Source of the DNA: Bdellovibrionales bacterium RBG_16_40_8
GTDB taxonomy: Bacteria; Bdellovibrionota; Bdellovibrionia; Bdellovibrionales; UBA1609
DNA length: 8,481 bases
Assembly: GCA_001769925.1 (NCBI GenBank)
Contig: MEPT01000023.1
Span: forward strand, 1-8,481
Direction: 5' to 3'
The translations under genes and the position numbers were made by a program. This document shows, piece by piece, positions 1-6,999 of this stretch (position 1 is its first letter; every line of letters starts with the position of its first letter). Below the pieces are notes generated by a model. The model searched no databases and had not been told where the DNA came from. It worked only from the letters and a program-made list of their open reading frames with translations.

Positions 1-22
1 TTCAATAATTAATGGTTGAAAT
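1..22 (+). repeat. Left terminal inverted repeat of the IS
   Basis: Bases 1-22 are the reverse complement of 2016-2037 except at repeat position 5 (A here, G in the other copy). Similarity stops abruptly at position 23. The repeat carries its own short inverted arms, TTCAA at 1-5 and TTGAA at 16-20, around an AT-rich core containing ATTAAT. This could matter for transposase binding or for hairpin formation in single-stranded DNA, which is inference. Confidence 0.85.
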
Positions 23-120
23 CAGTCAGGCCTACGACTCATTCTTTCGAATTCTCCTAGGTAAATCTACTAATACTACGGATCTATCCTTAAAAAATAA
101 CTATCTATTATAAGATCTAT

Positions 121-145
121 AAAATTCTAATAAAATTAGGATTTT
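121..145 (+). promoter_or_regulatory. AT-rich hairpin in the transposase leader
   Basis: Bases 121-131 pair with 135-145 over 11 positions, ten Watson-Crick pairs and one U-G wobble, with a three-base AAA loop. The right arm ends in four Ts. In RNA read from outside the IS it would form just downstream of the left end. IS10 and IS50 use structures in read-in transcripts to limit accidental transposase expression, and a similar role is possible here. The stem has only two pairs involving G or C (one C-G, one U-G), so its stability is modest. Confidence 0.4.
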
Positions 146-180
146 CTCGAAAATGCTTAGAAATTGGACAATTTTACCTC

Positions 181-207
181 ATTTATGCCCTAATATTATG
201 CATAAAT
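181..207 (+). promoter_or_regulatory. Second hairpin in the transposase leader
   Basis: ATTTATGC at 181-188 is exactly complementary to GCATAAAT at 200-207, leaving an 11-base AT-rich loop. It lies 70 bases upstream of the preferred transposase start. It could be an RNA structure in the leader or a dyad for protein binding. The rest of 23-276 is AT-rich with further short dyads, such as CTAAT-A-ATTAG at 242-252. No convincing -35/-10 pair with normal spacing was found there. Confidence 0.35.
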
Positions 208-263
208 TTAAAATTAACTATAGATTTACAGATATTTATATCTAATAATTAGTAGTTATAAAT

Positions 264-268
264 GAGGG
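264..268 (+). promoter_or_regulatory. Ribosome binding site that decides the transposase start
   Basis: GAGGG at 264-268 lies eight bases before the ATG at 277. The upstream in-frame ATG at 262 has no purine-rich motif before it, only AT-rich sequence. The site therefore favours 277 as the true start. Confidence 0.65.
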
Positions 269-276
269 ATATTTGC

Positions 277-2016
277 ATGGATGCGCTAAAAAAATTATTC
301 ACAAAAAATCTAAAACCAAAGCAAAAACAGTACGAAGCCCTTCGTTTGATTGCTGTCGAAGGAAAGTCTGTGGTAGAGGCAGCCAGTAAATTCGGTTACT
401 CTCCGCAATCTGTTCGCAATATCAAACAGCTATTTTTGTCAGGCGAAATTGATTTTTTTCCAGATATTCCGCGGGGTCCAGTGGGCGCTCGTACAAAGCC
501 AGAACTCATTGAGAGGGTTCTAGAAATCAGAAAGTCTGGCAAATCCATCTACGATATTTTTGATGAGCTAAAAAAACAGGGAGACAATCTTCCGTTAAGT
601 ACCATTGCTGTAATCCTGTCAAAAGCAGGAATGTCAAAACTTGAAAGACGTACTCATCTTGAGCTTGGAATTAGTCTGAAAAAGATTCTGCTATCGGACC
701 GTGCGCAATCCATCGACTTTGATAAACTCGAGCCATTTAAAATTGACTGTCCTATCGCTGGCGCTTTTTTATTTTTACCTTATATTATTGAGTCTGGAAT
801 TTTAGATATTGTTAAAAAATGTAGTTTGCCTGCGTCCACAAATATTGGTGCCCAGCAAGCGGCCCTATCGATACTACTTCTTAAGCTTATCGGCTATGAG
901 CGTCTTAGTCATATTAGGTCCTATGATCAGGAGCCTGGATTTGGCGTTTTTGCCGGCCTAACTGGCTTACCAAAACCCTCTTACATGGGTTCGTATTCTT
1001 GTCGAACAAGCGAAGTTATGTTGAAAAAACTGCAGGTAGAAGTAATGTCTAATTTTGTAAAAAAATATCCAAAGTTTTACCAGTCGAAATTCATTAACCT
1101 AGATTTTCATTCTATTCCTCACTTTGGTGAAGAGTCACAGATGGAAAAAGTTTGGTGTGGCGCTAGGGGAAAAAGTCTAAAGGGCGCTAATACCATTTTG
1201 GCGCAAGATGGTCTAAGCGATGTTATTTTGTACACCAAGGCTGATATTTTAAGAAAAGATGAAACCAAAGAAATTAAAAATTTCATTAGTTATTGGCGCG
1301 AGGTCAAGGGCGACCTTAACGAAACCCTTGTGTTTGATTGCAAACTTACAGAGTACAAAATCCTAGGAGATCTCGACGTTGATAAAAAGAAAGTCAAATT
1401 TATTACGCTTAGAAAACGAAATGCCAAACTAATTGCAGAGGCTTTACAAATCCCAGATGATCAGTGGGAAAAAACCTATCTACCTATTCCAAAACGTAAA
1501 AACCAAAGATTTCTAGTCCACGAAAATGAAGTGCTACTCAGTGGCTGTAAAAAACCATTTCGTCAAATCATAATCAAAGATCACGGCAGAGTTAAACCAA
1601 CTTTCGTCATTACCAATGATAGGGAATTGGAGATCAAGCAGGTTCTTACGGTTTACGCAAAAAGGTGGCACATCGAAAACAAACTCAGCGAACTTGTTTC
1701 ATTTTTTAATCTAAACGCTCTATCTTCGCCACTGATGATTCGAATTCATTTTGATATTTTCTGGACTACTGTCGCCGACACAATATACCACCGGTTTGCA
1801 CAAGATTTACCCAGATATGAAAAGGTCAGGGCATCGACTATTTTTAGAAGATTCATTAACTTTCCAGGTCGCGTGGAATATGATGGCGACAGCTTTACTG
1901 TGAAAATTCGCAAGCGTGCGCACACGCCGCTGATACTTGGCGTGGAGAAACTAAATCGGCCGATAAAAGTCCCGTGGCTAAAAAATTTACCGCTAAAAAT
2001 AGAATGGACCGCGTAA
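277..2016 (+). CDS. DDE transposase of the IS (IS4/IS1634-like fold, family not assigned)
   Basis: This protein of about 579 residues should catalyse cut-and-paste movement of the surrounding IS by binding its 22-bp ends. The N-terminus has a helix-turn-helix-like stretch (about residues 29-56, GKSVVEAASKFGYSPQSV), then a second helical segment (about 72-122) resembling the repeat-binding domains of other transposases. The likely catalytic triad is D276 in LDFHSIPHFG, D354 in VFDCKLTEY and E467 in YAKRWHIEN. The last resembles the IS4-group Y-(2)-R-(3)-E signature, but the Lys expected six residues after the Glu is Val. The long D354-E467 gap fits the all-beta insertion of IS4-type enzymes. 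A start at 262 (584 residues) is possible, but the ribosome binding site favours 277. The frame is intact. Transposase identity is firm; the exact IS family is not. Confidence 0.85.
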   Translation: MDALKKLFTKNLKPKQKQYEALRLIAVEGKSVVEAASKFGYSPQSVRNIKQLFLSGEIDFFPDIPRGPVGARTKPELIERVLEIRKSGKSIYDIFDELKKQGDNLPLSTIAVILSKAGMSKLERRTHLELGISLKKILLSDRAQSIDFDKLEPFKIDCPIAGAFLFLPYIIESGILDIVKKCSLPASTNIGAQQAALSILLLKLIGYERLSHIRSYDQEPGFGVFAGLTGLPKPSYMGSYSCRTSEVMLKKLQVEVMSNFVKKYPKFYQSKFINLDFHSIPHFGEESQMEKVWCGARGKSLKGANTILAQDGLSDVILYTKADILRKDETKEIKNFISYWREVKGDLNETLVFDCKLTEYKILGDLDVDKKKVKFITLRKRNAKLIAEALQIPDDQWEKTYLPIPKRKNQRFLVHENEVLLSGCKKPFRQIIIKDHGRVKPTFVITNDRELEIKQVLTVYAKRWHIENKLSELVSFFNLNALSSPLMIRIHFDIFWTTVADTIYHRFAQDLPRYEKVRASTIFRRFINFPGRVEYDGDSFTVKIRKRAHTPLILGVEKLNRPIKVPWLKNLPLKIEWTA

Positions 2017-2037
2017 TTTCAACCATTAATTACTGAA
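2016..2037 (-). repeat. Right terminal inverted repeat of the IS
   Basis: This is the partner of the repeat at 1-22, with 21 of 22 bases complementary. Its first base is the last base of the transposase stop codon. It also supplies an in-frame stop (2027-2029) upstream of the truncated integrase frame that follows, so translation of that remnant cannot be fused to anything inside the IS. Confidence 0.85.
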
Positions 2038-3199
2038 TTTAAAGACCCTGTGGGAATCGGTGTTAAATGCCGAAAGTTTAGCAGGGCTTTATTCACAATC
2101 TAAATCTGCAAAATCGTTTTGGAATCAAACTTCTAAGCAAACAGAGAGGAAAATTGTACGCTTGAGAAAACGTGAGCCCTTTAAAGGGCCCGATCGCATA
2201 AGCTATGACTTAAAAAAGAAATATAAAATTACCTGTGCTGCCAGCACTGTTGCCGCAATTTTAAAACGCAAAGGCTTAGTCACCAAAGAGTATAGATCTC
2301 GACTGACGAAAAAACATATGAAGCGGTACAGGCGACCATTGCCCGGCTATTTGCAGATGGATTTTAAATACACGCCCTTTTTAGTTGAGGGCAAAAAGAC
2401 CTACCAGCTGTCTGTCGTTGATCATCACTCAAGTTGGCGGTTTATAAGATCTTTTCAAGATCGAAAGATCGAGACCGTTATACATTTTTTAAATGAGTTA
2501 GAACGGGCGGTGCCCTTTCCGATGGTGCAAATACAAACAGATAATGCTCTAGAGTTTACTGATAAATTTAGTAATCATAATAGAGGCTTAAAGCCAACGG
2601 ACTGTCATGATTTTGATGTTTGGTGTAAAGATCGGGGCATCGAGCATAAGCTCATTCCTATTGGCGAAAAAGAAATTAACGGTAAAGTTGAAAACACTCA
2701 TCGTTTTGATGACCGAGAATTTTTTAGTCAAATAAATGTATCTACTTTTAATGAGCTAGAGCTCGCAACCCGTCAGTACAATCAACGCTGGAATGAAGAG
2801 AGGCCTACGAAAACACTCGGCTGGCTAACGCCATCTGAAACTGTAGAAGCCGCATATGTTCGAGCCATAGCCTGGTTACTCCACATAATGCCACCATCAG
2901 CATGGCGCGAACCAGAAGCCCACGTCACATACCATGTCGGGATGGCCAGCATAAGCGCTACCAAAGAAGAGATTATGAGACTTAAAGAAGAAAATAAGCC
3001 TAAACCAAGACCTAAAAAATTAACAGCGATCGACCGATACCTTCAGTACATGGACTGGGATGCCAGAAATAAAATTAAAACCTGGGCGCCCGTGCCGATG
3101 ATCCTTCAAAATTTTTCATTCGCGCCCCGAAATTTATTAGTGTGTGAGCTTTATATCAGTATTTTGGTGCGAAATTTTGAGAGTCCATTCTGGAAATAA
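2038..3199 (+). pseudogene. 5'-truncated IS481-type (rve integrase core) transposase, interrupted by the upstream IS
   Basis: The frame is open from just after the IS right end and continues to 3199. From the nominal GTG at 2060 (379 residues) it shows a DDE integrase core: D101 in LQMDFKY, D161 in IQTDNALEF and E211 in NGKVENTHR. This is followed by YNQRWNEERPTKTLG...LTP, the usual end of the rve domain. Before it lies the linker and second helical region (about 26-75) seen in IS481 proteins. The codons from 2039 (LKTLWESVLNAESLAGL) look like the end of a helix-turn-helix and continue in frame into the IS repeat. The roughly 50 N-terminal residues normally present are therefore missing, presumably left of the window. 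The GTG at 2060 lacks a good ribosome binding site and is probably an internal codon. The last 21 codons lie over the end of slt, and the true end of the old element was not located. Confidence 0.75.
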
Positions 3200-5371
3200 T
3201 ATTGTGCTTTCTTGAGAATTTAAAATTTCATAGGCAATAAGGTTTCGTAAAACAAGCTTTACGTAGTCGCGCGTTTCATCGTACGGTATATCTTCAATAA
3301 ATTCTAGAGTGTCTCCGCGATAGCGAGTTTTAAGCCAAGAAAGTATTGCTTTTTCGCTTGCATTGTATGAGGCAACAGCCAGTATAATTTCACCGTTGTA
3401 TTTATCCCATAACTCACGTAGGTGAGCAGAACCTAAAGGTATATTAATATGGGGTTCGTAGAGGTCTTCGGTATTTGTGAACTCAATAGAATTGGCGTTT
3501 GCTGATCTGCGCGCTACCTCTGGTAGTAGTTGCATAAGTCCAAAAGCGTCCATCTGACTTCGCGCCTGAGGGTTGAATGAAGATTCTTGGCGCATAATTG
3601 AATAAATAAACTCAACACTCACGCCAAAGCGACTAGCGGCTTGTGATACGGTTTCATAGTAAGGATTAGGAAAAATAATATAGGGATTTTCATCTATTAT
3701 AGTGCGTCGTACAGAGCTATCTAGCTGTCCAAGTTGTGCAAATAGTGCCGGATAATTTTGCGAACGGCCATACAGATTAAAAAGTGAAACCCAACTTTCA
3801 ACATCGCCTTTAAACTTCTTTCGTACCTCATTAGCAACGCTATCGAGATAATTTTTAGCGACGTCAATCTCTTTAGTAGCGATTAGCCACTCTAAATAGT
3901 TTTCGCTTAACACTTCGCGAAGGTGCAAAGTCAATTTCTGCACAGCTGCTTTATTTACCGAATCTTCGCGATAAAGAGATTTACTCGGTAGTGGTATGTC
4001 CATCTCGCGATGTGCAGCGAGCCCGTAGTAACTTAAGGGGTCTTCTTTAATTAGTTGTTTAAATTCATCCTCGGCATTATCATTTTTTTCGCGTAGAGAT
4101 TTTGCCAGCCAAAAAATAATGCGGCTACGCTCAAAATTATTTTCTGTTCGATTTTTTAAATTCTTTAAAAGTCGTACAGCCTCTGGGTAATTTTTTTGTT
4201 TATATTCATTCCAAGCTAGATACCAGGAAATCTTGTTACGAAAGCTGTCACTATTTATATTCTCGTCAAGTGCTTTTTTGTGCCACATAATAGCATCAGA
4301 GAAGTTTTGCTTTTCTTCTTCCATGCGTCCACGTGTTAAGAATACTTCGGCAAGCGATGTTTTGTTTTGTACGGTTCTTTGAATGCGGTCAAGAGCATGT
4401 ATTGCTTTTTTGTGCTCGTTTTCGGTCCAGTAGGTTTTAGCCAAAAAAAGATAAGTGTCGGCAAATAGTTTTGCATCGTAAGTATTTTTTTGCGACTTTT
4501 TATAAATTTTTTCAACAAATTTGGCTAGATTTTCTGTTGCCTTTACGGCTTCTTCTTTTTGCTGTTGAATTTTATAGGTGGTGCGAATCCCGCGCAATGC
4601 TTGAATTTTATCAGGGATCCCTAGTGATTTTGTTTTTACCACTTTGTTGAAAAAAGTTACCGCCTCAACAAATTTTCTACGATAGCGATAATCATATGCC
4701 ATAGCTAAATATTCTTTTGATGTAGGCTTTTCATTTCTGCTTGGTGACAAATTATAAATGCGATTTTTAAGTTCGCGTATTTTTTCTTTATTTTGTAATT
4801 TTTGTGCATATTTGAGGGCTTCATCTGCGTAGGCAACTTTTTCTTCTTTGCGTAGGTTCATTTTTGATTTTCTGAGGTTAAGATCAACCAAGGCCGCGTG
4901 ATCATTTGTCGCTTTAGCTTTTTTAATGGCCACATCAACAGCGGTATCACTAAGCCACGGCTCAAATTGATCAACGTTAAAATTTTCAAGTCTTGCCAAA
5001 ATTTGATTGTTTTTCGGACAAACTTCGTGAGCATGTAAATATGCAAGCCTTCTAATCGGAAATTGGATTTCTCCTGCCAAGCGCGAGAAATTTTCACATG
5101 CTACATTTTTATCCTTTTTGCTCCAGAGTTGGGCGCGCCTGTAGTCAACCCACCAGGTAACGGTAGTTCCTGGATTTTCTTTCGCAACTCTATTTAAAAA
5201 AAGATCAATACTTATAAAATCTTTGTTACCGATAAGTTGATTATTAATCGGCCATGAAGCCATTTCTGGCGGCATAAGTTCTGTGCTTGGCGGTAGATTA
5301 ACTTTATTTGCCGTGGAGCAACCCAAAACGATGACAAGAACAGTGATACCAAACCCCATGAGTTGTTTCAT
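3137..5371 (-). CDS. slt: Soluble-type lytic murein transglycosylase (Slt family), predicted lipoprotein
   Basis: The 744-residue protein should cleave peptidoglycan between MurNAc and GlcNAc in the periplasm, forming 1,6-anhydro ends. A hydrophobic N-terminus ends in VLGC (Cys18), a plausible lipobox although Leu at -2 is not the usual residue. Ser at +2 would favour the outer membrane. Residues about 215-440 form helical TPR-like repeats, matching the superhelical U-domain of Slt70. SYYGLAAHR (447-455) is the typical linker motif. The catalytic domain (about 570-715) has Glu596 in IMRQESSFNP, GLMQLLP (611-617) and AVASYNASE (665-673). It is longer than E. coli Slt70 (about 645 residues in the precursor) because of a longer N-terminal region. 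The C-terminal tail of some 25 residues after the domain overlaps the integrase remnant on the other strand by 63 bases. No terminator is visible after its stop. Only a weak ribosome binding site precedes the start. Confidence 0.9.
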   Translation of the reverse strand: MKQLMGFGITVLVIVLGCSTANKVNLPPSTELMPPEMASWPINNQLIGNKDFISIDLFLNRVAKENPGTTVTWWVDYRRAQLWSKKDKNVACENFSRLAGEIQFPIRRLAYLHAHEVCPKNNQILARLENFNVDQFEPWLSDTAVDVAIKKAKATNDHAALVDLNLRKSKMNLRKEEKVAYADEALKYAQKLQNKEKIRELKNRIYNLSPSRNEKPTSKEYLAMAYDYRYRRKFVEAVTFFNKVVKTKSLGIPDKIQALRGIRTTYKIQQQKEEAVKATENLAKFVEKIYKKSQKNTYDAKLFADTYLFLAKTYWTENEHKKAIHALDRIQRTVQNKTSLAEVFLTRGRMEEEKQNFSDAIMWHKKALDENINSDSFRNKISWYLAWNEYKQKNYPEAVRLLKNLKNRTENNFERSRIIFWLAKSLREKNDNAEDEFKQLIKEDPLSYYGLAAHREMDIPLPSKSLYREDSVNKAAVQKLTLHLREVLSENYLEWLIATKEIDVAKNYLDSVANEVRKKFKGDVESWVSLFNLYGRSQNYPALFAQLGQLDSSVRRTIIDENPYIIFPNPYYETVSQAASRFGVSVEFIYSIMRQESSFNPQARSQMDAFGLMQLLPEVARRSANANSIEFTNTEDLYEPHINIPLGSAHLRELWDKYNGEIILAVASYNASEKAILSWLKTRYRGDTLEFIEDIPYDETRDYVKLVLRNLIAYEILNSQESTILFPEWTLKISHQNTDIKLTH

Positions 5372-5377
5372 GAGTAT

Positions 5378-5406
5378 ATTCTAGCGCGTGAGAGTTTTAT
5401 GGTGAA
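5378..5406 (-). promoter_or_regulatory. Candidate slt promoter, possibly producing a leaderless mRNA
   Basis: On the minus strand TTCACC (at 5401-5406) and TAGAAT (at 5378-5383) are 17 bases apart, matching the sigma-70 consensus at 4/6 and 5/6 positions. The -10 ends six bases before the slt ATG, so initiation at the usual distance would fall on or next to the start codon. The absence of a good ribosome binding site agrees with a leaderless message. This rests on motif spacing only. Confidence 0.35.
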
Positions 5407-5476
5407 GGCAATAACCGCAATGTAGATGTGCGTTGCATGCCAACTCGACTTTTGGTTGTGTTCTGTTAAAGAGTTG

Positions 5477-5486
5477 GTGAGCTCAC
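5477..5486. promoter_or_regulatory. Perfect 10-bp palindrome GTGAGCTCAC upstream of slt
   Basis: GTGAGCTCAC is a perfect palindrome about 70 bases upstream of the candidate slt -35. Its half site GTGAG recalls activator half-sites, but there is no spaced TGTGA-N6-TCACA arrangement, so no regulator is named. It could be a chance palindrome. Confidence 0.2.
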
Positions 5487-5513
5487 ATGTCACTGCGCAT
5501 TGTTTTTAAATTA

Positions 5514-5583
5514 AGCGGTTACAGGTTGAGCGAGCCCGATACTACTCGGGCTCATTTATTAATATAGACAACTGTTAACCGCT
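5514..5583. repeat. Two-tier inverted repeat in the slt upstream region
   Basis: AGCGGTTACAG at 5514-5524 pairs with CTGTTAACCGCT at 5572-5583, giving 11 pairs with one bulged base. These arms enclose the separate GC-rich hairpin at 5532-5553. On the plus strand eight Ts follow at 5592-5599. Two nested dyads like this could be an extended RNA structure, a cruciform, or a repetitive extragenic palindrome. No transcript is assigned to it. Confidence 0.45.
5532..5553 (+). terminator. GC-rich hairpin, terminator-like on the plus strand
   Basis: GAGCCCGA at 5532-5539 pairs perfectly with TCGGGCTC at 5546-5553 around a six-base loop. The plus strand continues with ATTTATTAAT, a weak U-rich tail, while the minus strand shows none. 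No plus-strand gene lies upstream, so it would end an unrecognised plus-strand RNA or antisense transcript. Alternatively it acts as a barrier in both directions, or it is a repetitive extragenic palindrome. Confidence 0.4.
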
Positions 5584-5614
5584 CATAATAATTTTTTTTA
5601 CACTTCTAAATTTG

Positions 5615-5641
5615 ACCCCCAGTTTAAATTAAACCGGGGGT
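5615..5641 (-). terminator. Terminator-like hairpin after the M14 carboxypeptidase gene
   Basis: A 12-pair stem (5615-5626 with 5630-5641, three-base loop) begins 21 bases after the carboxypeptidase stop. The single imperfect pair is a G-U wobble in minus-strand RNA but an A-C mismatch in plus-strand RNA, so the structure favours the minus-strand message. The following CAAATTT is only weakly U-rich, so termination may be incomplete. Confidence 0.6.
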
Positions 5642-5661
5642 AAGGTTACGGCGTACCTTTT

Positions 5662-6939
5662 TTACCAGAGGGGTGAGGAGAGGCCGTAGGCTAGAGGCTT
5701 GGGCTCAATCACACGGTATGGATTGTCGGAGTACTCAAGAAGATATAGGCAAGGCTCTAAATTTTTTTGAAATACTGGGTAAATGTATGATTGCCCCGGG
5801 TAAAAACCGCCACCTGGCTTAAACTGTTCACTCATTCCCATCTTCGGATCAAGCTCAAATGTAAATGAAATGATCCCTAGTTGGCCGTAGGCCCAATCGG
5901 TAGTGTCACCACTGGCGATATAAAGATCTGAACTTTGCTCGGGGGTGTAACCGTTCCATTGTGCCATGGTTTCGGCCATAGTCTTATGCACTTGAAAGTC
6001 TTTTTGATTAGAAATTTTATTGTAAGAGTGACCCCACGGGTACAAAATTAGTTCTGAATATGTGTGAAATGATAGGGTGATGGTAATATTATTGTGTGAT
6101 TCAAAGAAATTTTTAACAGCAAGTGATTCTGATTCGCTGAATGCCGAAGTGCCGCGGTACGTATCATCGCCGGGGTAAGTGCTTGCCCCGCCCCCACCCC
6201 AGCCGTAGCCGTAGTTACGATTTAGATCTACTCCGTATGAGTTGTCGTGGTTTTTGGTGCGATTTTTACGCCACATTCTATATTTATCAGTGGCGACATC
6301 GAATTCAGCGCCATCTGGGTTGACTGATGGCAGTATGTAAACGGTACGTTTACTAAGTAGATTAATAATTCGTAAGTCTCTAGAAGTATATGATTTTAAG
6401 AGATGTTCAGCAAGAAGAAGCGGAGTCTCAACTGACAAGTGTTCGCGTGCATGATGGCCGCCCATAAAAAAGACCGCCGGGCGAGATAGATCATCACTAT
6501 CTGTTGATATAGTTAGCATATAAAGCTCACGACCTTCGCGAGTCGTGCCTATTGATGAAAGCTTTGCTAAATTTGGGTACTGCGCGGCTAGCTTTTGCAT
6601 TTCTTGAACTAGCTCAGCGTAATTATGAAAATTTGAATCTTCTTGAGGAAAATCTAACATTTTATCTGTCAGCTCAAAGTCTAGCTCTAGCATACCGCTT
6701 TTTTTTGCTGCAGCCAAATTTCGCGCATTACCTATAGCCGCCACTGAATCTTCGACCACGGTCTCGATAGTGACGCCAAGATCAGCAATTTTAGAACGCG
6801 CAAACTTATCTTTCGCTTTGAATTTCATCCAGTAGTAAATAGGTTTAGTATTATTTTCTGATGCGTAACCGTTAGTCACAAGACTTATGGTTGCAATACC
6901 AAGCGAAAACACAACAAATAAGAAAAAAAATCGTTTCAT
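5662..6939 (-). CDS. Secreted zinc carboxypeptidase, peptidase family M14
   Basis: The 425-residue protein should remove C-terminal amino acids from peptides outside the cytoplasm. A signal peptide ends near GYA|SE (after residue 26). A segment of about 75 residues follows, in the position of an inhibitory propeptide, then the catalytic domain (about 104-405). Zinc ligands are H163 and E166 in GGHHARE, and H292 in SFHTY. R241 in DLNRN (Arg145 in bovine carboxypeptidase A numbering), Y340 (Tyr248) and E362 in FTFELDP (Glu270) complete the active site, so the enzyme looks functional. Asp and Thr at positions equivalent to 253 and 255 recall Thermoactinomyces carboxypeptidase T. The start at 6939 is preferred over an in-frame ATG at 6957 because a G-rich ribosome binding site lies between them. 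The gene follows dmeF by 60 bases on the same strand and may be cotranscribed. Confidence 0.92.
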   Translation of the reverse strand: MKRFFFLFVVFSLGIATISLVTNGYASENNTKPIYYWMKFKAKDKFARSKIADLGVTIETVVEDSVAAIGNARNLAAAKKSGMLELDFELTDKMLDFPQEDSNFHNYAELVQEMQKLAAQYPNLAKLSSIGTTREGRELYMLTISTDSDDLSRPAVFFMGGHHAREHLSVETPLLLAEHLLKSYTSRDLRIINLLSKRTVYILPSVNPDGAEFDVATDKYRMWRKNRTKNHDNSYGVDLNRNYGYGWGGGGASTYPGDDTYRGTSAFSESESLAVKNFFESHNNITITLSFHTYSELILYPWGHSYNKISNQKDFQVHKTMAETMAQWNGYTPEQSSDLYIASGDTTDWAYGQLGIISFTFELDPKMGMSEQFKPGGGFYPGQSYIYPVFQKNLEPCLYLLEYSDNPYRVIEPKPLAYGLSSPLW

Positions 6940-6945
6940 AATTAT

Positions 6946-6951
6946 CCCCCC
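6946..6951 (-). promoter_or_regulatory. Ribosome binding site deciding the carboxypeptidase start
   Basis: Six consecutive Gs on the minus strand lie six bases before the ATG at 6939, whose product begins with the classic signal-peptide start MKRFFFLF. The alternative ATG at 6957 would add MRGGII and translate through this motif. Confidence 0.6.
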
Positions 6952-6999
6952 ACGCATGATAGCTAAAACGCTAGAACAATAAATTGATACTGTCTAGAT

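Larger units (their letters stand above)
1..2037 (+). mobile_element. Intact insertion sequence with 22-bp terminal inverted repeats and a single DDE transposase
   Basis: The element is defined by terminal inverted repeats at 1-22 and 2016-2037 that match at 21 of 22 positions. A single transposase gene fills nearly all the space between them. The stop codon (2014-2016) runs into the right repeat, a compact layout typical of active IS elements. About 250 AT-rich bases lie between the left repeat and the gene and contain hairpins. No target duplication can be tested because the window starts on the first base of the left repeat. The outer left boundary is therefore a minimum, since the repeat could extend further out. 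The open frame, intact catalytic residues and near-perfect ends suggest a recent, possibly active insertion. It sits inside the remains of an IS481-type transposase gene. Confidence 0.85.

Noticed and set aside
164..199. Possible transposase promoter using TTGGAC and TAATAT or TATTAT
   Set aside because: The spacings are 21 or 24 bases, too long for a normal sigma-70 promoter. AT-rich DNA yields such matches by chance.
262..276. Upstream in-frame ATG for the IS transposase (MRDIC…)
   Set aside because: No ribosome binding motif precedes it, while GAGGG is well placed for the ATG at 277. The extra five residues add nothing recognisable.
2060..2062. GTG as a genuine start of a complete 379-residue transposase
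   Set aside because: The frame is open and family-like upstream to the IS end, no proper ribosome binding site is present, and the expected helix-turn-helix is absent.
4858..5097. Minus-strand frame of 79 codons within slt, and similar frames at 4336-4518, 2782-2964, 6141-6323 and 6552-6737
   Set aside because: All lie in alternative frames of well-supported genes, with no family resemblance or start signals.
5426..5509. Plus-strand 27-residue reading frame in the slt upstream region
   Set aside because: It has no ribosome binding site, no recognisable features and a cysteine- and histidine-containing composition typical of chance frames.
6971..6997. Terminator after dmeF formed by CTAGAACA and TGTCTAG
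   Set aside because: The stem has only seven pairs with a bulge and a 12-base loop, so it is too weak to call a terminator, although a short TTTT follows on the minus strand.
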